A DNA stretch of 48,210 nucleotides from Clostridia bacterium (GCA_017462125.1 JAFTRQ010000186.1:1-48210); one strand, 5' to 3'; counted from the stretch's first letter, positions 1 through 8,629 are shown. Notes: generated from the sequence alone by a model not told the origin. Numbers and translations: made by a program.

Positions 1-140
1 ATGGCTTCAGTGATATTCTATTCGCCTATTAACTCGCGTAGCGAATACCACTCGGCGCAAGCCGAATATCACTGCGAAGCAATAGAACTCGCCACAGGCG
101 AATAGAACTGGCGTGATACTCCGTTAAGAGTATCACGCCA
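1..140. repeat. Tandem array of mini-hairpins
   Basis: This non-coding stretch is a string of very short hairpins separated by near-identical AATAxxACT linkers. The hairpins are TCGC/GCGA with loop GTA (34-44), TCGGC/GCCGA with loop GCAA (52-65), TGC/GCA with loop GAA (73-81), TCGCC/GGCGA with loop ACA (89-101), and a 13-bp stem at 109-140. Longer pairings are also possible: AGTGATATTC at 9-18 is the exact complement of 64-73, and ATTCGCC at 20-26 matches 97-103. No open reading frame fits. It lies beyond the 3' end of the racemase gene and runs off the left edge, so its full length is unknown. Confidence 0.6.
109..140. terminator. Perfect 13-bp hairpin, possible terminator
   Basis: TGGCGTGATACTC (109-121) pairs perfectly with 128-140 around the loop CGTTAA. 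It sits 17 bases beyond the stop codon of the minus-strand glutamate racemase gene. Neither strand has a clear T-run directly after the stem, so it could instead be only the last unit of the hairpin array. Confidence 0.4.
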
Positions 141-157
141 ACCCCACTTGGAATTTT

Positions 158-931
158 TCATTTATAAAGTAGCTTTTTTGATATTTCGATCATTGCTTCG
201 TCGCTTGAGGAATTGAGAATTTCAACGCAGCCCTCGTCACCCTCGCGCAAAAGACCGAGCTCGGCAACGCGGCGGCGGGTCTCTCTTGCGGTGCCCTCAC
301 CGCCGTCGAGGATCACGGTGTCGGCGGGGAAGTGAGCGGCGATCTCGGCTTTGACGTGGGGATAATGGGTACAGCCCAGCACCACGGCGTCGATCCTCTG
401 ATCCTGATAGGGGGCGAGCAGAGCGGCAAGATACTCCTTGATCTCGGGTCCCTCGGTGTTGCCCGATTCGATCAGCTTGGCAAGACGGGGGCAGGGGAGC
501 GGGATGAACTCGGCACGATCCTGGTATCGGGCAACCAATGAGAGGAATTTCTTTTCCCGAAGAGTCAGCGGAGTTGCCATGACAAGGACTCTCGGATGCT
601 CGCCAAGGAGCGCCGCGGGCTTGACCGCAGGCTCAATGCCGATAATGGGGAGATCGGGGTTTTCCTCGCGCAGGGTCTTTACCGCCGCGCTTGTGGCGGT
701 GTTGCAGGCGATGACCAGCGCCTTGATGCCTTTCTCCCTTAAAAAAGACAGGTTGCGGCGGGTGATCGCAAGCACCTCGTCGCGGGATCTGCTCCCGTAG
801 GGAGCGTTTTCGGAGTCGCCAAAATAGAGAAAGCGCTCCCCCGGCATTACGCGGATCAGCTCGCGCAGGACGCTGATGCCGCCCACGCCCGAGTCTATTA
901 CCGCGATGGGTAGATCTTTTCTGTTGTCCAT
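158..931 (-). CDS. murI: Glutamate racemase
   Basis: Interconverts L- and D-glutamate in the cytoplasm to supply D-Glu for peptidoglycan. The 257-residue protein opens with the racemase motif VIDSGVGGISV (residues 11-21). It carries both catalytic cysteines in their usual contexts: ACNTATS (Cys76) and GCTHYP (Cys187). Length fits the family. The frame is open further upstream, but the ATG at 931 is preceded by AAGGAGATG at good spacing, and the extra N-terminal residues do not resemble racemases, so I chose 931. It is transcribed toward the left edge. A 132-base gap separates it from the upstream PLP enzyme gene, so co-transcription is possible but not shown. Confidence 0.95.
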   Translation of the reverse strand: MDNRKDLPIAVIDSGVGGISVLRELIRVMPGERFLYFGDSENAPYGSRSRDEVLAITRRNLSFLREKGIKALVIACNTATSAAVKTLREENPDLPIIGIEPAVKPAALLGEHPRVLVMATPLTLREKKFLSLVARYQDRAEFIPLPCPRLAKLIESGNTEGPEIKEYLAALLAPYQDQRIDAVVLGCTHYPHVKAEIAAHFPADTVILDGGEGTARETRRRVAELGLLREGDEGCVEILNSSSDEAMIEISKKLLYK

Positions 932-1063
932 TTTGGTATCATCTCCTTGGTGTAAATTAGTTTTGGGGATTTTTACGTTCATTTTCTGCCCACGTAGGCA
1001 GGTTTCATTTCGACGAGGAAAGAAAAGTACATTAAAAAACATCCCTAAAAATCAAAATTAACA

Positions 1064-2089
1064 TTATAAATACTTCTTCAGCTCCACGATATCATCCTCC
1101 GTCGTAGCCCAGCTTGTGGCGAAGCGAATGACGGTATGGCTGTCGTCGGGCTTTTCCCAAAAGCCAACCGCAACGTGCTCCTTCAGCTCTGCGAGCTTTT
1201 CGTCCTCGATCAGCACGAACTGCTGATTGGTAGGAGAATCGAGGAAAAATTCATAATTCTTTTCGGTCAGAGCGCTTTTCAGAAGCTCTGCCATTTCAAT
1301 GGCGTGACGGCTGATCTTAAAATACAGATCATCGGTGAACAGCGTGTCGAATTGCACGCCCAAAAGCCTGCCCTTGGCGATCAGCGCGCCCTGCTGCTTG
1401 ATCTGGGTCAAAAACTGCTTTGGCGTATTGTTGTTTGTGAAGACGATCGCCTCGCCGCACAGCGCGCCTACCTTGGTGCCGCCGATATAAAAGACGTCGC
1501 ACAGCGCGGCGATATCGGGGAGGGTCACGTCTGTATTGTTGCTCATCAGACCGTAGCCTAAACGGGCACCGTCCAAAAAGAGCGGAATTTTATAGTCTCG
1601 GCAGACCTTGGAGAGCGCGGTCAGCTCATCCTTGGTGTAGAGCGTGCCGTACTCTGTGGGATGGGAGATATAGACCATTCCGGGAGGCACCATATGGTTG
1701 TGGTTGGCGTCGCCGTAAAAGCCCTCGATATAGGCTCTGACCTCGTCGGCATCCAGCTTGCCCTTGTGCTGGGGAAGCAGAAAGACCTTGTGTCCCGTGT
1801 ATTCCACGGCTCCCGCCTCGTGGAAGCCGATGTGTCCCGTTTCGGCGGCGATAACGCCCTCGTAGCGCGAGAGCATCGTGGAGATCACCACGGCATTGCT
1901 CTGCGTACCGCCGACAAGAAACCAAACGTCGGCATCGGGACGATTGCAAGCCGCTTTGATCTTTTCCTTTGCCGCGTCGCAGTATTTGTCCGCGCCGTAG
2001 CCCGACAGCGCCTCAAAATTTGTCTCGGTAAGTCTGCGCAGTATTTCGGGGTGCGCGCCCATAATGTAATCGCTTTCAAATGAGATCAT
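1064..2089 (-). CDS. Threonine-aldolase-like PLP enzyme (beta-eliminating lyase family)
   Basis: A fold-type I PLP enzyme of the low-specificity L-threonine aldolase / beta-eliminating lyase family. It probably cleaves L-threonine or allo-threonine to glycine and acetaldehyde. The 341-residue chain shows GGTQSNAVV (about 60-68), the cofactor aspartate in FLDGARL (Asp173) and the PLP lysine in YIGGTKVGA (Lys206). The frame is open to 2308, but those extra residues are basic and hydrophobic and unlike the family. ATG 2089 has CGGAG nearby and begins the family-like sequence MISFESDY. A close relative acting on another beta-hydroxy amino acid cannot be excluded. Confidence 0.85.
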   Translation of the reverse strand: MISFESDYIMGAHPEILRRLTETNFEALSGYGADKYCDAAKEKIKAACNRPDADVWFLVGGTQSNAVVISTMLSRYEGVIAAETGHIGFHEAGAVEYTGHKVFLLPQHKGKLDADEVRAYIEGFYGDANHNHMVPPGMVYISHPTEYGTLYTKDELTALSKVCRDYKIPLFLDGARLGYGLMSNNTDVTLPDIAALCDVFYIGGTKVGALCGEAIVFTNNNTPKQFLTQIKQQGALIAKGRLLGVQFDTLFTDDLYFKISRHAIEMAELLKSALTEKNYEFFLDSPTNQQFVLIEDEKLAELKEHVAVGFWEKPDDSHTVIRFATSWATTEDDIVELKKYL

Positions 2090-2217
2090 ATCGTTACTCC
2101 GATCGAATATTTGCGGCGCAGGGAAGAAATCGTCAAAGGTTATGCCACCGATTCTTATTATAGCAGAAAAGTGGAATTTTTTCAATAGCAAAAACAGAAA
2201 AACTATTGCTTTCCGCA

Positions 2218-2252
2218 CACGAAAAAACGAACCCTTGATGAGAGTTCGTTTT
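2218..2252 (-). terminator. Rho-independent terminator of the clp operon
   Basis: Read on the minus strand, AAAACGAAC and GTTCGTTTT form a 9-bp stem with an 11-base loop, followed by a run of six T. It lies 19 bases after the clpC stop codon and fits the end of the mcsA-mcsB-clpC transcript. Confidence 0.75.
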
Positions 2253-2270
2253 CGTATTCCTGCTGTTATC

Positions 2271-4703
2271 CTATCTTTTTTTGAATTCGACTCTGCCGTC
2301 CTTCGCAAAGGCTTGGATATAATCGCCGCGCTTGATCCTGCCGTCGATCATCGCCTCGGAATAGGGTGTTTCCACAAGTCGCGTAATGGCGCGGCGCAGG
2401 GGTCTGGCGCCGTATTCCGAGGTCCCCTCGGAGGATACGATCGCGTCGGTGACGCTGTCGTCGAATTCGATCAGCACGCCCGTGCTTTCGATGCGGTCGG
2501 TGACGGCATTCAGAAGGAGGGCGGCGATCTGCTTCAGATCGTCTCGGGAAAGGGGACGGAAGCAGACGATCTCGTCGACACGGTTGAGAAATTCGGGGCG
2601 GAAATGGCGGCGCAGAGCATCTTCCACGCGCTCACTTTGAGAGTTGTGGCTGTTTGTGTCGGTGGCGAAGCCCATTTTGCCCGTCTCGCCCGGAAGCTTG
2701 GCTCCAAGGTTGGTGGTCATAATGATGATTGCGTTTTTGAAATCCACGCGCCGTCCTTGGGAATCGGTGAGAATGCCATCGTCGAGGATCTGCAGAAGCA
2801 GACCGAACACGTCGGGGTGCGCCTTTTCGATCTCGTCGAACAGGACGATGGAATAGGGACGGCGGCGGATCCTTTCGGTCAGGAATCCGCCCTCGTCGTA
2901 GCCGACGTAGCCGGGAGGGCTGCCGATCAGCTTGGAGACGCTGTGCTTCTCCATATACTCTGACATATCAAGGCGGATCATAGAATCCACGCTTCCGAAA
3001 AGCGTGACTGCAAGCGCGCGGCAGAGCTCTGTTTTTCCCACGCCTGTCTGTCCCGCGAAGATGAAGGAGCCGATAGGCCTTGCGGGGTCCTTCAGACCCG
3101 TGCGCCCTCTTCTGATCGCACCCGCCACCGCGGCTATGGCGCCGTCCTGCCCGATGACGCGGGCTTTCAGCTCCTCCTCAAGGCGGGAGAGCCTTTGATT
3201 TTCGCTTTCCATCAGCCTGCTGACGGGGATGCCTGTCCATTGGGTGACGATGTCTGCAACGTCGTTTTCCCCCAAGGTGGGGTTTTCGGTGTTCTTTCGG
3301 AGCTCCCAAGCCTCCTTGTCGGCCTCGTATTTTTTCTTCAGCTCGCTCTCCTTGTCCCGCAAAGCCGCCGCGATCTCAAAATTCTGCTCGGTGATAGCCT
3401 CTGCCTTTTCGCTTGACAGGCGGCGGAGCTCGTTTTCCATTTCACGGTGCTCGGGCGGGGAGGTGTAGATCTTCAGCCGCAGGCGCGACGCCGCCTCGTC
3501 TATCAGATCGATGGCCTTGTCGGGCAGGAATCTGTCGTTGATATAGCGTATCGACATCGATACCGCCGCGTCGATCGCCTCGTCCGATACGGTCAGCTTG
3601 TGGTGCGCCTCGTATTTGGAGCGCAATCCGCGCAGGATCTGCCTTGTCTCCTCGGCGCTCGGCTCGCCCACGCTTACCGATTGAAAGCGCCTTTCCAATG
3701 CCGCGTCCTTTTCGATATACTTTCTGTATTCGCTGACGGTGGTGGCGCCGATGACCTGCAGCTCTCCGCGCGCCAGGGCGGGCTTGATGATATTGGCGGC
3801 ATCGATGGCGCCCTCTGCGGCGCCCGCGCCGATAATGTTGTGGATCTCGTCTATAAAGATGATGACGTCGGGATTCTTTTGCACCTCGGAGAGGATGCTC
3901 TTCAGCCGCTCCTCAAACTCGCCGCGGTATTTTGCGCCTGCGATCATGCTTGCTAAGTCAAGGGAGATCACGCTCTTCTCCCGCAAAATCTCGGGCACGT
4001 TGCCGTCGGCGATCCGCTGTGCCAAGCCCTCCACCACCGCGGTTTTTCCCACGCCGGGCTCACCGATCAGACAGGGGTTGTTTTTCGTGCGCCTCGACAG
4101 GATCTGAATGACCCGCTCGGTCTCCTTATCGCGGCCGATGATCGGGTCGTGCCGCCCACGTCTCGCTCCCTCGCAAAGATCCCGTCCGTAGCTTTCGATG
4201 GCGCTTTTCGCGCCGCCCTTTCCGCTTGCCGTGACGTGCTTCGCTTTCTTCCGCTCGTCTGCCCCCGGGCTTGATTCGATGTAGGACTCCACGTCGCCCT
4301 TCAGCTCGCTTGGCGAAAGTCCCAGACTTTCAAGTATCCGCACCGCGACACAGTCGCGATCCGAGAGCAGGGAAAGGAGGAGGTGCTCTGTGCCGATGTA
4401 GCTGTGTCCGCTTTTGACGGATTCGTATGCCGAGCCCTCGATGATCTTTTTGGTGCGCGGAGTCATATCCGACGGGGAAACGAGTCCGGGAGAGCCGACT
4501 CCCGTGATCTCGACCACGGTGTCCTTGATCGCCTCGACCTTGGCTCCTCTCGCGCTCATAATTCTGGATGCGGCGCAATCGGGGGTGGACAGAAGACCTA
4601 AGAGCAGGTGCTCACTGCCGATATAGGAATGTCCAAGATCCGAGGCGCAGGTCAATGCAACGTTCAGCGCGTATTGCGCCTTGGGTGTGAATTTGTTTGC
4701 CAT
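2271..4703 (-). CDS. clpC: ATP-dependent Clp unfoldase ClpC
   Basis: Hsp100/AAA+ unfoldase that feeds substrates to ClpP and acts in stress protein quality control. The 810-residue protein has paired N-terminal Clp repeats (about 1-140), a first ATPase domain with GEPGVGKT (about 194-201), a middle region with a UVR-like segment (about 405-435), and a second ATPase with GQTGVGKT (about 531-538). An MGF tripeptide near 657-659 fits the ClpP-docking loop. The ATG at 4703 has AAAGGA before it; an in-frame TTG at 4721 would add six residues. It is the last gene of mcsA-mcsB-clpC. The partner ClpP is encoded in this window at 40482-41087. Confidence 0.95.
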   Translation of the reverse strand: MANKFTPKAQYALNVALTCASDLGHSYIGSEHLLLGLLSTPDCAASRIMSARGAKVEAIKDTVVEITGVGSPGLVSPSDMTPRTKKIIEGSAYESVKSGHSYIGTEHLLLSLLSDRDCVAVRILESLGLSPSELKGDVESYIESSPGADERKKAKHVTASGKGGAKSAIESYGRDLCEGARRGRHDPIIGRDKETERVIQILSRRTKNNPCLIGEPGVGKTAVVEGLAQRIADGNVPEILREKSVISLDLASMIAGAKYRGEFEERLKSILSEVQKNPDVIIFIDEIHNIIGAGAAEGAIDAANIIKPALARGELQVIGATTVSEYRKYIEKDAALERRFQSVSVGEPSAEETRQILRGLRSKYEAHHKLTVSDEAIDAAVSMSIRYINDRFLPDKAIDLIDEAASRLRLKIYTSPPEHREMENELRRLSSEKAEAITEQNFEIAAALRDKESELKKKYEADKEAWELRKNTENPTLGENDVADIVTQWTGIPVSRLMESENQRLSRLEEELKARVIGQDGAIAAVAGAIRRGRTGLKDPARPIGSFIFAGQTGVGKTELCRALAVTLFGSVDSMIRLDMSEYMEKHSVSKLIGSPPGYVGYDEGGFLTERIRRRPYSIVLFDEIEKAHPDVFGLLLQILDDGILTDSQGRRVDFKNAIIIMTTNLGAKLPGETGKMGFATDTNSHNSQSERVEDALRRHFRPEFLNRVDEIVCFRPLSRDDLKQIAALLLNAVTDRIESTGVLIEFDDSVTDAIVSSEGTSEYGARPLRRAITRLVETPYSEAMIDGRIKRGDYIQAFAKDGRVEFKKR

Positions 4704-4733
4704 GCTTGTTTCCTTTCTCAATACTTATGGCGG

Positions 4734-5777
4734 TCACGGCTCTCTTTCCGCTGCCTCGAGAGCCTGCAGGCGGCAGGAGATCAGCTTTGCCCGCGCCGTT
4801 CTGCATTCCTCCTCGCTACGGCATACCGAGCCGACGGCTGTTGCGACAGATGCGTTGAGACCGTCGGCAAGCAGAGAGCTTAAGGTGACGAAGCTGACGG
4901 GCGGGAGAGGCGAGCTGCCATCGTTGTGCGTCAGGGCAAGGCGAAGATCCGAGAGCAGAGAGAGAAATTCCGCCTCGTCCACCTCTCTTGCGTAACGGAG
5001 AATGCCAAACGCGCGCCATGCCTTGTCGTATATTAGTTTGCTCTTATCCTTGAAAATCATTCGCGAGACGGCGGCTTCATTTTGCGTCAGCTTATCGCAG
5101 ATCGCCTCAAGGCGACAGCGCTCGTCGGCTTCGCAGCAATGGGTCGATGCCCGCTTGGAGACAAGAAAGACGTCTCCCGTGTTGTGCGGATGGAGCGAGA
5201 GGGGAGACAGCGTGACACCTGCCCTTTGACAGAGTGAGCGCGCTCTCTCGATCTGCTCCGATCTTGCAAGCGCGGGAAGGTAGAGCGCCACGCGGAATTC
5301 GGCGCCCGAGCCGCATTCCGTGGGGTCGGGGCTGAGATAGCCAAGCCTTTCCGAGTAGGCAAATTCAAATTCGCCGTCCAAAAGCTCCTCAGCTCCCGCG
5401 GCGATGTTCTGGCTTTCCGCAAGCGCGCGTCCCGAAAGGACAGATTGGATCGTGATCAGATTTTTTCCGCCTATGGCGACGGCAAGATTGCAGGGCTCGT
5501 TGAGATAGAGCGCGCGCTCTGCCTCCGCGTCGATAAAATCCCCGTCTACAAATTGCCTTTCGCCCAAGGCAAAGACCTCGAGGCTTCTTCCCGTGGGGAC
5601 GGCTTCCTTGCGAAATCCGTTTTGCGACAGCAGAGCGTCGATGCTTCGGCAGGCCTCTGCGGCTTGCTGATTCTCTGCGCAGGCTCCGAACGGGATCCGC
5701 GAAAGATTGCGTATGTAGCGTGTTTTTGACCAAATATAATATTGCGGGCAATTGCCCTCCTTGTTGTACCAAGACAT
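4734..5777 (-). CDS. mcsB: McsB-like protein-arginine kinase homologue, probably inactive
   Basis: Homologous to McsB, the guanidino-kinase-fold enzyme that phosphorylates arginines to mark proteins for ClpCP. Recognisable blocks are SERLGYLSPDPTECGSG (about 142-158), the LPAL strand and the C-terminal helical region; the 347-residue length is normal. Several active-site positions differ from Bacillus McsB as I recall it. The LNEEDHIRIQ block with catalytic Glu is here AIGGKNLITIQ (101-111), the SCPTN cysteine is Asp (SPDPT), and the second catalytic Glu region reads HPHNTGD (196-202). The gene keeps its place between mcsA and clpC, with GGAGG before ATG 5777. This suggests a surviving adaptor role for ClpC rather than kinase activity. 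Confidence 0.8.
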   Translation of the reverse strand: MSWYNKEGNCPQYYIWSKTRYIRNLSRIPFGACAENQQAAEACRSIDALLSQNGFRKEAVPTGRSLEVFALGERQFVDGDFIDAEAERALYLNEPCNLAVAIGGKNLITIQSVLSGRALAESQNIAAGAEELLDGEFEFAYSERLGYLSPDPTECGSGAEFRVALYLPALARSEQIERARSLCQRAGVTLSPLSLHPHNTGDVFLVSKRASTHCCEADERCRLEAICDKLTQNEAAVSRMIFKDKSKLIYDKAWRAFGILRYAREVDEAEFLSLLSDLRLALTHNDGSSPLPPVSFVTLSSLLADGLNASVATAVGSVCRSEEECRTARAKLISCRLQALEAAEREP

Positions 5778-5792
5778 CAGTCTATCCTCCGA

Positions 5793-6308
5793 CTATTCAT
5801 TTTCAAGCGTTTTGATCTTGTCGCGCAGAGTGGCGGCAAGCTCGTAGTTTTCCTTGGCGACAGCGCCGGCGATCTGCTCCCTCAGCTCAGAAATTGCGGC
5901 GCGGCGCTCCATATATCTGCGGCGGGAGCGGGGCATTCTTGCCATTGGCAGCTGCCCGTCTCTTTTCGGATCGGAAAAGAGGAATGCCTCGAAGACGCCG
6001 TAGCACTCGGGGCAACCGACCCTGCCGCTGTGGGCAAGATTGGCGGCGGCGGTCTTGCAGTTGCTGCAAATGAGCGCGGGATCCTCGGGAATGATGAATA
6101 TGCTCTCCTGCTCCTCGGCGGTGAGCAGGGAAGAGAGCGTCAGCTCGGGGAGATAGCCGCCCTTTTCCTCGCCGCTCTCCTCGGCGGAGCGAAGATTGCC
6201 AAGCTTGCCCTGCAGAGCGCCGCAGGATGCGCATAGCGCGTGTCTGCCGCCGCCCTCGTCCGCGTAAAAGAGCGTGGCCTTTTTATTTTTGCATTTTTCG
6301 CAGTTCAT
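5793..6308 (-). CDS. mcsA: McsA, zinc-binding activator with UVR motif
   Basis: McsA binds metal through two cysteine clusters and normally activates McsB and interacts with ClpC. Both clusters are intact here: Cys3/Cys6 with Cys26/Cys29, and Cys81/Cys84 with Cys99/Cys102. The C-terminus (about 138-171) is a UVR helical motif ending in ELAATLRDKIKTLE. Length 171 is typical. The ATG at 6308 has AAAGGACG upstream. It is the first gene of the three-gene operon; 15 bases, containing GGAGG, separate it from mcsB. No ctsR gene lies next to it, unlike Bacillus. Confidence 0.92.
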   Translation of the reverse strand: MNCEKCKNKKATLFYADEGGGRHALCASCGALQGKLGNLRSAEESGEEKGGYLPELTLSSLLTAEEQESIFIIPEDPALICSNCKTAAANLAHSGRVGCPECYGVFEAFLFSDPKRDGQLPMARMPRSRRRYMERRAAISELREQIAGAVAKENYELAATLRDKIKTLENE

Positions 6309-6364
6309 TTTGTCGTCCTTTCTCTTTTTTTACTTTTCTTTTGCGAATAAATTTTGATTTTCAC

Positions 6365-6396
6365 CTCAATGCTTCAAATTGAGCGCGTTTCTCAAT
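6365..6396. promoter_or_regulatory. Triple hexamer, candidate operator for mcsA-mcsB-clpC
   Basis: CTCAAT (6365-6370), ATTGAG (6378-6383) and CTCAAT (6391-6396) alternate in orientation with exact 7-base spacers, giving a 13-base pitch. They lie just downstream of a possible -10 TAAAAT on the minus strand (6400-6405), where a repressor would cover the start of the stress-operon transcript. The motif does not match the CtsR heptad repeat or the CIRCE element. Assignment as an operator is inference. Confidence 0.4.
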
Positions 6397-6602
6397 CTTA
6401 TTTTACACAATGTGAGGCGAAAAAAAGGTCGTATTCTGTAGCGGAATGAAAAAAACTTGATTTTTATTTGCCGTTTGCCTGCATTCGCTTCTTTTCCGCG
6501 CCGAAAAGCGGCATACTGACACTCGTTTGTTGCCAATCGGACAAAATAATCGTTGAAATTTCCGTGTTCACCAATAGTTTACAAATGAACTTGCTAATTC
6601 AA

Positions 6603-6631
6603 TTGACAAAAAATAGAAAATAAGGTATAAT
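6603..6631 (+). promoter_or_regulatory. Sigma-A promoter of the decarboxylase operon
   Basis: TTGACA (6603-6608) and TATAAT (6626-6631) are perfect consensus hexamers with a 17-base spacer. They lie about 80 bases before the first start codon of the carboxyltransferase operon, so strong basal transcription is expected. Confidence 0.88.
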
Positions 6632-6712
6632 TAATTAAAATGGGTAAGAAGGTTTTCTTGTGGAAATAATATGAAGAGAACAATAAAATACCCGAAAAAC
6701 GGAGGCATTCAA

Positions 6713-8026
6713 ATGGATAAAAATCAGACAGCAGGTAACCTGAAAATCGCCTCCCTGTTCGATGCGGGAACCTTTGTTGAGGTAGGCGCTTACATTAAAA
6801 GAAGCGGCGATACCGAGGCATATGACGGCGTGATCTGCGGATACGGCTCTGTATCCGGCAAGCTGGCGTTCGCATTCGTACAGGACAGCGATAGAACGAA
6901 GGGAGCATTCGACGAGGCAGGCGCCAAGAAGATCGAAATGCTCTACGACATGGCAATCAAGAACGGCGCGCCCGTGGTTGGCGTGTTCGACAGCGCGGGT
7001 GCTGTCGTGCTGGACGGAAGTGCGGCACTTACAGCATACGGAAGATTTATCTCCTGCGTTGCGAAGGCGTCGGGTGTTGTACCTCAGATCGCGGTTTACG
7101 ACGGTCTTTGTACAGGTATGGCGCTGACCGTTGCAAATATGTTTGACCTTTCGGTTAAGGTTGCGGATAAGGCGGAGCTTTATCTCACCGCCACCGCTAA
7201 GGATAAGGAGATCGCTTGCGCGATCGAGGCTAAGGACGAGGCAGAGGCTTTCGCTGTAGTGCGCAATCTGGTTGAGATCCTTCCTCAGAACAATATGGAC
7301 GATGCAAGCCAGATGAGCGGCGACGATGCGGCTCGTGCAGTTGCCATCGACGGTCTTACGGGTAAGGCTCTCGTTGAAACGCTGGCAGATAACGGTGTAT
7401 TTACCGAGATCTACGCGCAAAAGAGCGGAATCGTAACCGGCTTTGCCTTCTTCGGCGGCGTGCTCTGCGGTGTGGTTGCATCCGATAACACCTGCGATGC
7501 AGGTAAGATCGGCTTCCTTGGCGCAAAGAAGGCGGCTGATATGATCTCCTTCTGCGACCGCTTCGGCATTTCCTTGCTGACGCTGGTTGACAGCGAGGGA
7601 CTTTGCGACTGTGCTTGCGCAAAGTGCACCGCAAGACTTGCGAGTGCCTATGCAAACGCAACCGTGGCAAAGGTTACCGCAGTTGTAGGCAAGGCTTACG
7701 GTGCGGGCTTCACGCTTCTCGGAAGCAAGGCGCTGGGAGCTGATCTTGAGCTCGCAACCGAAAATGCCGTGATCAGCGTGCTCAGTCCCGAGAGCGCAGT
7801 AGCATTCCTCATGAACGACAAGATCACCGCGGACAAGTCCCGTGCTGACGTTGAAAAGGAATGGTGTGAAAAGTACGCAAGCGCTGTTTGCGCGGCAGAG
7901 AAGGGCGACGTTGACGATATCGTCGAGGCGGTTACTCTTCGTGCACGCATCTGCTCTGCACTCTATATGCTTTCTTCCAAGGCAGACGGTACGCCTGACA
8001 GAAAGTATGCCAGAACTCCTCTTTGA
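6713..8026 (+). CDS. Divergent biotin-dependent carboxyltransferase subunit (MmdA / 12S-like)
   Basis: A crotonase-fold carboxyltransferase related to the alpha subunit of methylmalonyl-CoA decarboxylase and transcarboxylase 12S. It is only 437 residues, against roughly 510 for the usual family, and lacks the N-terminal KRGKMTARER-type region. Blocks such as IKNGAPVVGVFDSAG (about 83-97), SGVVPQIAVYDG and GSKALGADLELA are recognisable. The oxyanion-loop consensus DSGGARIQEG reads DSAGAVVLDG (93-102), and the GPCAGGAVYSPA block reads DGLCTGMALTVA. ATG 6713 follows GGAGG; an in-frame ATG at 6671 has none. It heads an operon with OadG-like, biotin carrier, OadB and OadA genes. It may handle an unusual acyl-CoA or be structural. 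Confidence 0.8.
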   Translation: MDKNQTAGNLKIASLFDAGTFVEVGAYIKRSGDTEAYDGVICGYGSVSGKLAFAFVQDSDRTKGAFDEAGAKKIEMLYDMAIKNGAPVVGVFDSAGAVVLDGSAALTAYGRFISCVAKASGVVPQIAVYDGLCTGMALTVANMFDLSVKVADKAELYLTATAKDKEIACAIEAKDEAEAFAVVRNLVEILPQNNMDDASQMSGDDAARAVAIDGLTGKALVETLADNGVFTEIYAQKSGIVTGFAFFGGVLCGVVASDNTCDAGKIGFLGAKKAADMISFCDRFGISLLTLVDSEGLCDCACAKCTARLASAYANATVAKVTAVVGKAYGAGFTLLGSKALGADLELATENAVISVLSPESAVAFLMNDKITADKSRADVEKEWCEKYASAVCAAEKGDVDDIVEAVTLRARICSALYMLSSKADGTPDRKYARTPL

Positions 8027-8043
8027 TCAATCGGAGGTCGAAT

Positions 8044-8550
8044 ATGAAAACAAGTAAGAAGATACGCATATTCGCTCTTGTTTCCGCGCTTATCATAACG
8101 CTCTTTACCGTATCCGTGTTTGCCGCTGAAAAGCTGGATCAGAATATGTCCGGCGCGGATATGACCTTCAGCGAAAGACTCGAATACGCATTGCAGGGAA
8201 CGGTTACCGGTATGGTAATGGTCTTTGCGGTGTTGGCTCTGCTTTGGGGTATCATTTCACTTTCCAAGGTCGTATTTTACGATATTCCCAACAAGAAAAA
8301 GGCAGAGGCTGAAAAGAGCGCGGAGACCGATGCGGTGGCAAGTGCTCCCGCAGCACCTGTAACACCTGTTGCGGCACCTGCAGCACCTGTAGCAGCACCC
8401 GCGGCACAGGATGACGGTGAATTGGCGGCGATCATTACAGCCGCTGTTGCCGCGATGATCGAGAGCGGTGATTACGGAAACGAATTCGTCGGCGGATTCA
8501 GAGTTGTTTCCTTTAAGAGAAGCACAAGCAGAGCTTGGAACAGAAAATAA
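8044..8550 (+). CDS. OadG/MmdD-like small membrane subunit of sodium-pumping decarboxylase
   Basis: Small anchor subunit that tethers the carboxyltransferase and biotin carrier to the membrane channel. The 168-residue protein has an N-terminal hydrophobic segment ending in VFAA (about 8-28, probable signal). A second membrane helix lies at about 52-75 (TGMVMVFAVLALLWGII), followed by an Ala/Pro linker (about 98-127) and a C-terminal GGFRVVSFKR segment resembling methylmalonyl-CoA decarboxylase delta subunits. ATG 8044 has GGAGG at 8032-8036; the in-frame upstream start overlaps the previous gene and lacks a site. It sits 17 bases after the carboxyltransferase stop. Confidence 0.85.
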   Translation: MKTSKKIRIFALVSALIITLFTVSVFAAEKLDQNMSGADMTFSERLEYALQGTVTGMVMVFAVLALLWGIISLSKVVFYDIPNKKKAEAEKSAETDAVASAPAAPVTPVAAPAAPVAAPAAQDDGELAAIITAAVAAMIESGDYGNEFVGGFRVVSFKRSTSRAWNRK

Positions 8551-8561
8551 TGCACGAAGCT

Positions 8562-8606
8562 GCGTGAAGGCTATCTTCTACCGATAGTAGTTCAACTGCT
8601 TCACGC
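8562..8606 (+). promoter_or_regulatory. Nested intergenic hairpin within the decarboxylase operon
   Basis: GCGTGAAG (8562-8569) pairs with CTTCACGC (8599-8606), and inside it CTATC pairs with GATAG (8571-8587). It lies between the OadG-like and biotin-carrier genes, with no T-run after it. It may be an mRNA processing or stability element that sets subunit ratios; that role is inferred. Confidence 0.5.
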
Positions 8607-8609
8607 GCG

Positions 8610-8629
8610 GTTTTGCCCGAGGGCAAAAC
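8610..8629 (+). promoter_or_regulatory. Second intergenic hairpin in the decarboxylase operon
   Basis: GTTTTGCC and GGCAAAAC form a perfect 8-bp stem with a CGAG tetraloop, four bases after the preceding nested hairpin and 50 bases before the biotin-carrier start. There is no downstream T-run, so it is unlikely to be a strong terminator. A processing or RNase-protection function is possible. Confidence 0.5.

Larger units (their letters stand above)
6309..6712. other. Divergent intergenic region (mcsA / decarboxylase operon)
   Basis: This 404-base gap between two outward-facing operons holds a strong plus-strand promoter (6603-6631). It also has a candidate minus-strand -10 TAAAAT (6400-6405) for mcsA and three evenly spaced CTCAAT/ATTGAG hexamers (6365-6396). 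No convincing gene was found. The sequence between 6410 and 6600 is AT-rich without an obvious fold. Confidence 0.6.

Noticed and set aside
6309..6712. CtsR or CIRCE operator upstream of mcsA
   Set aside because: Neither the CtsR heptad direct repeat nor the CIRCE inverted repeat could be found; only the CTCAAT triple was seen.
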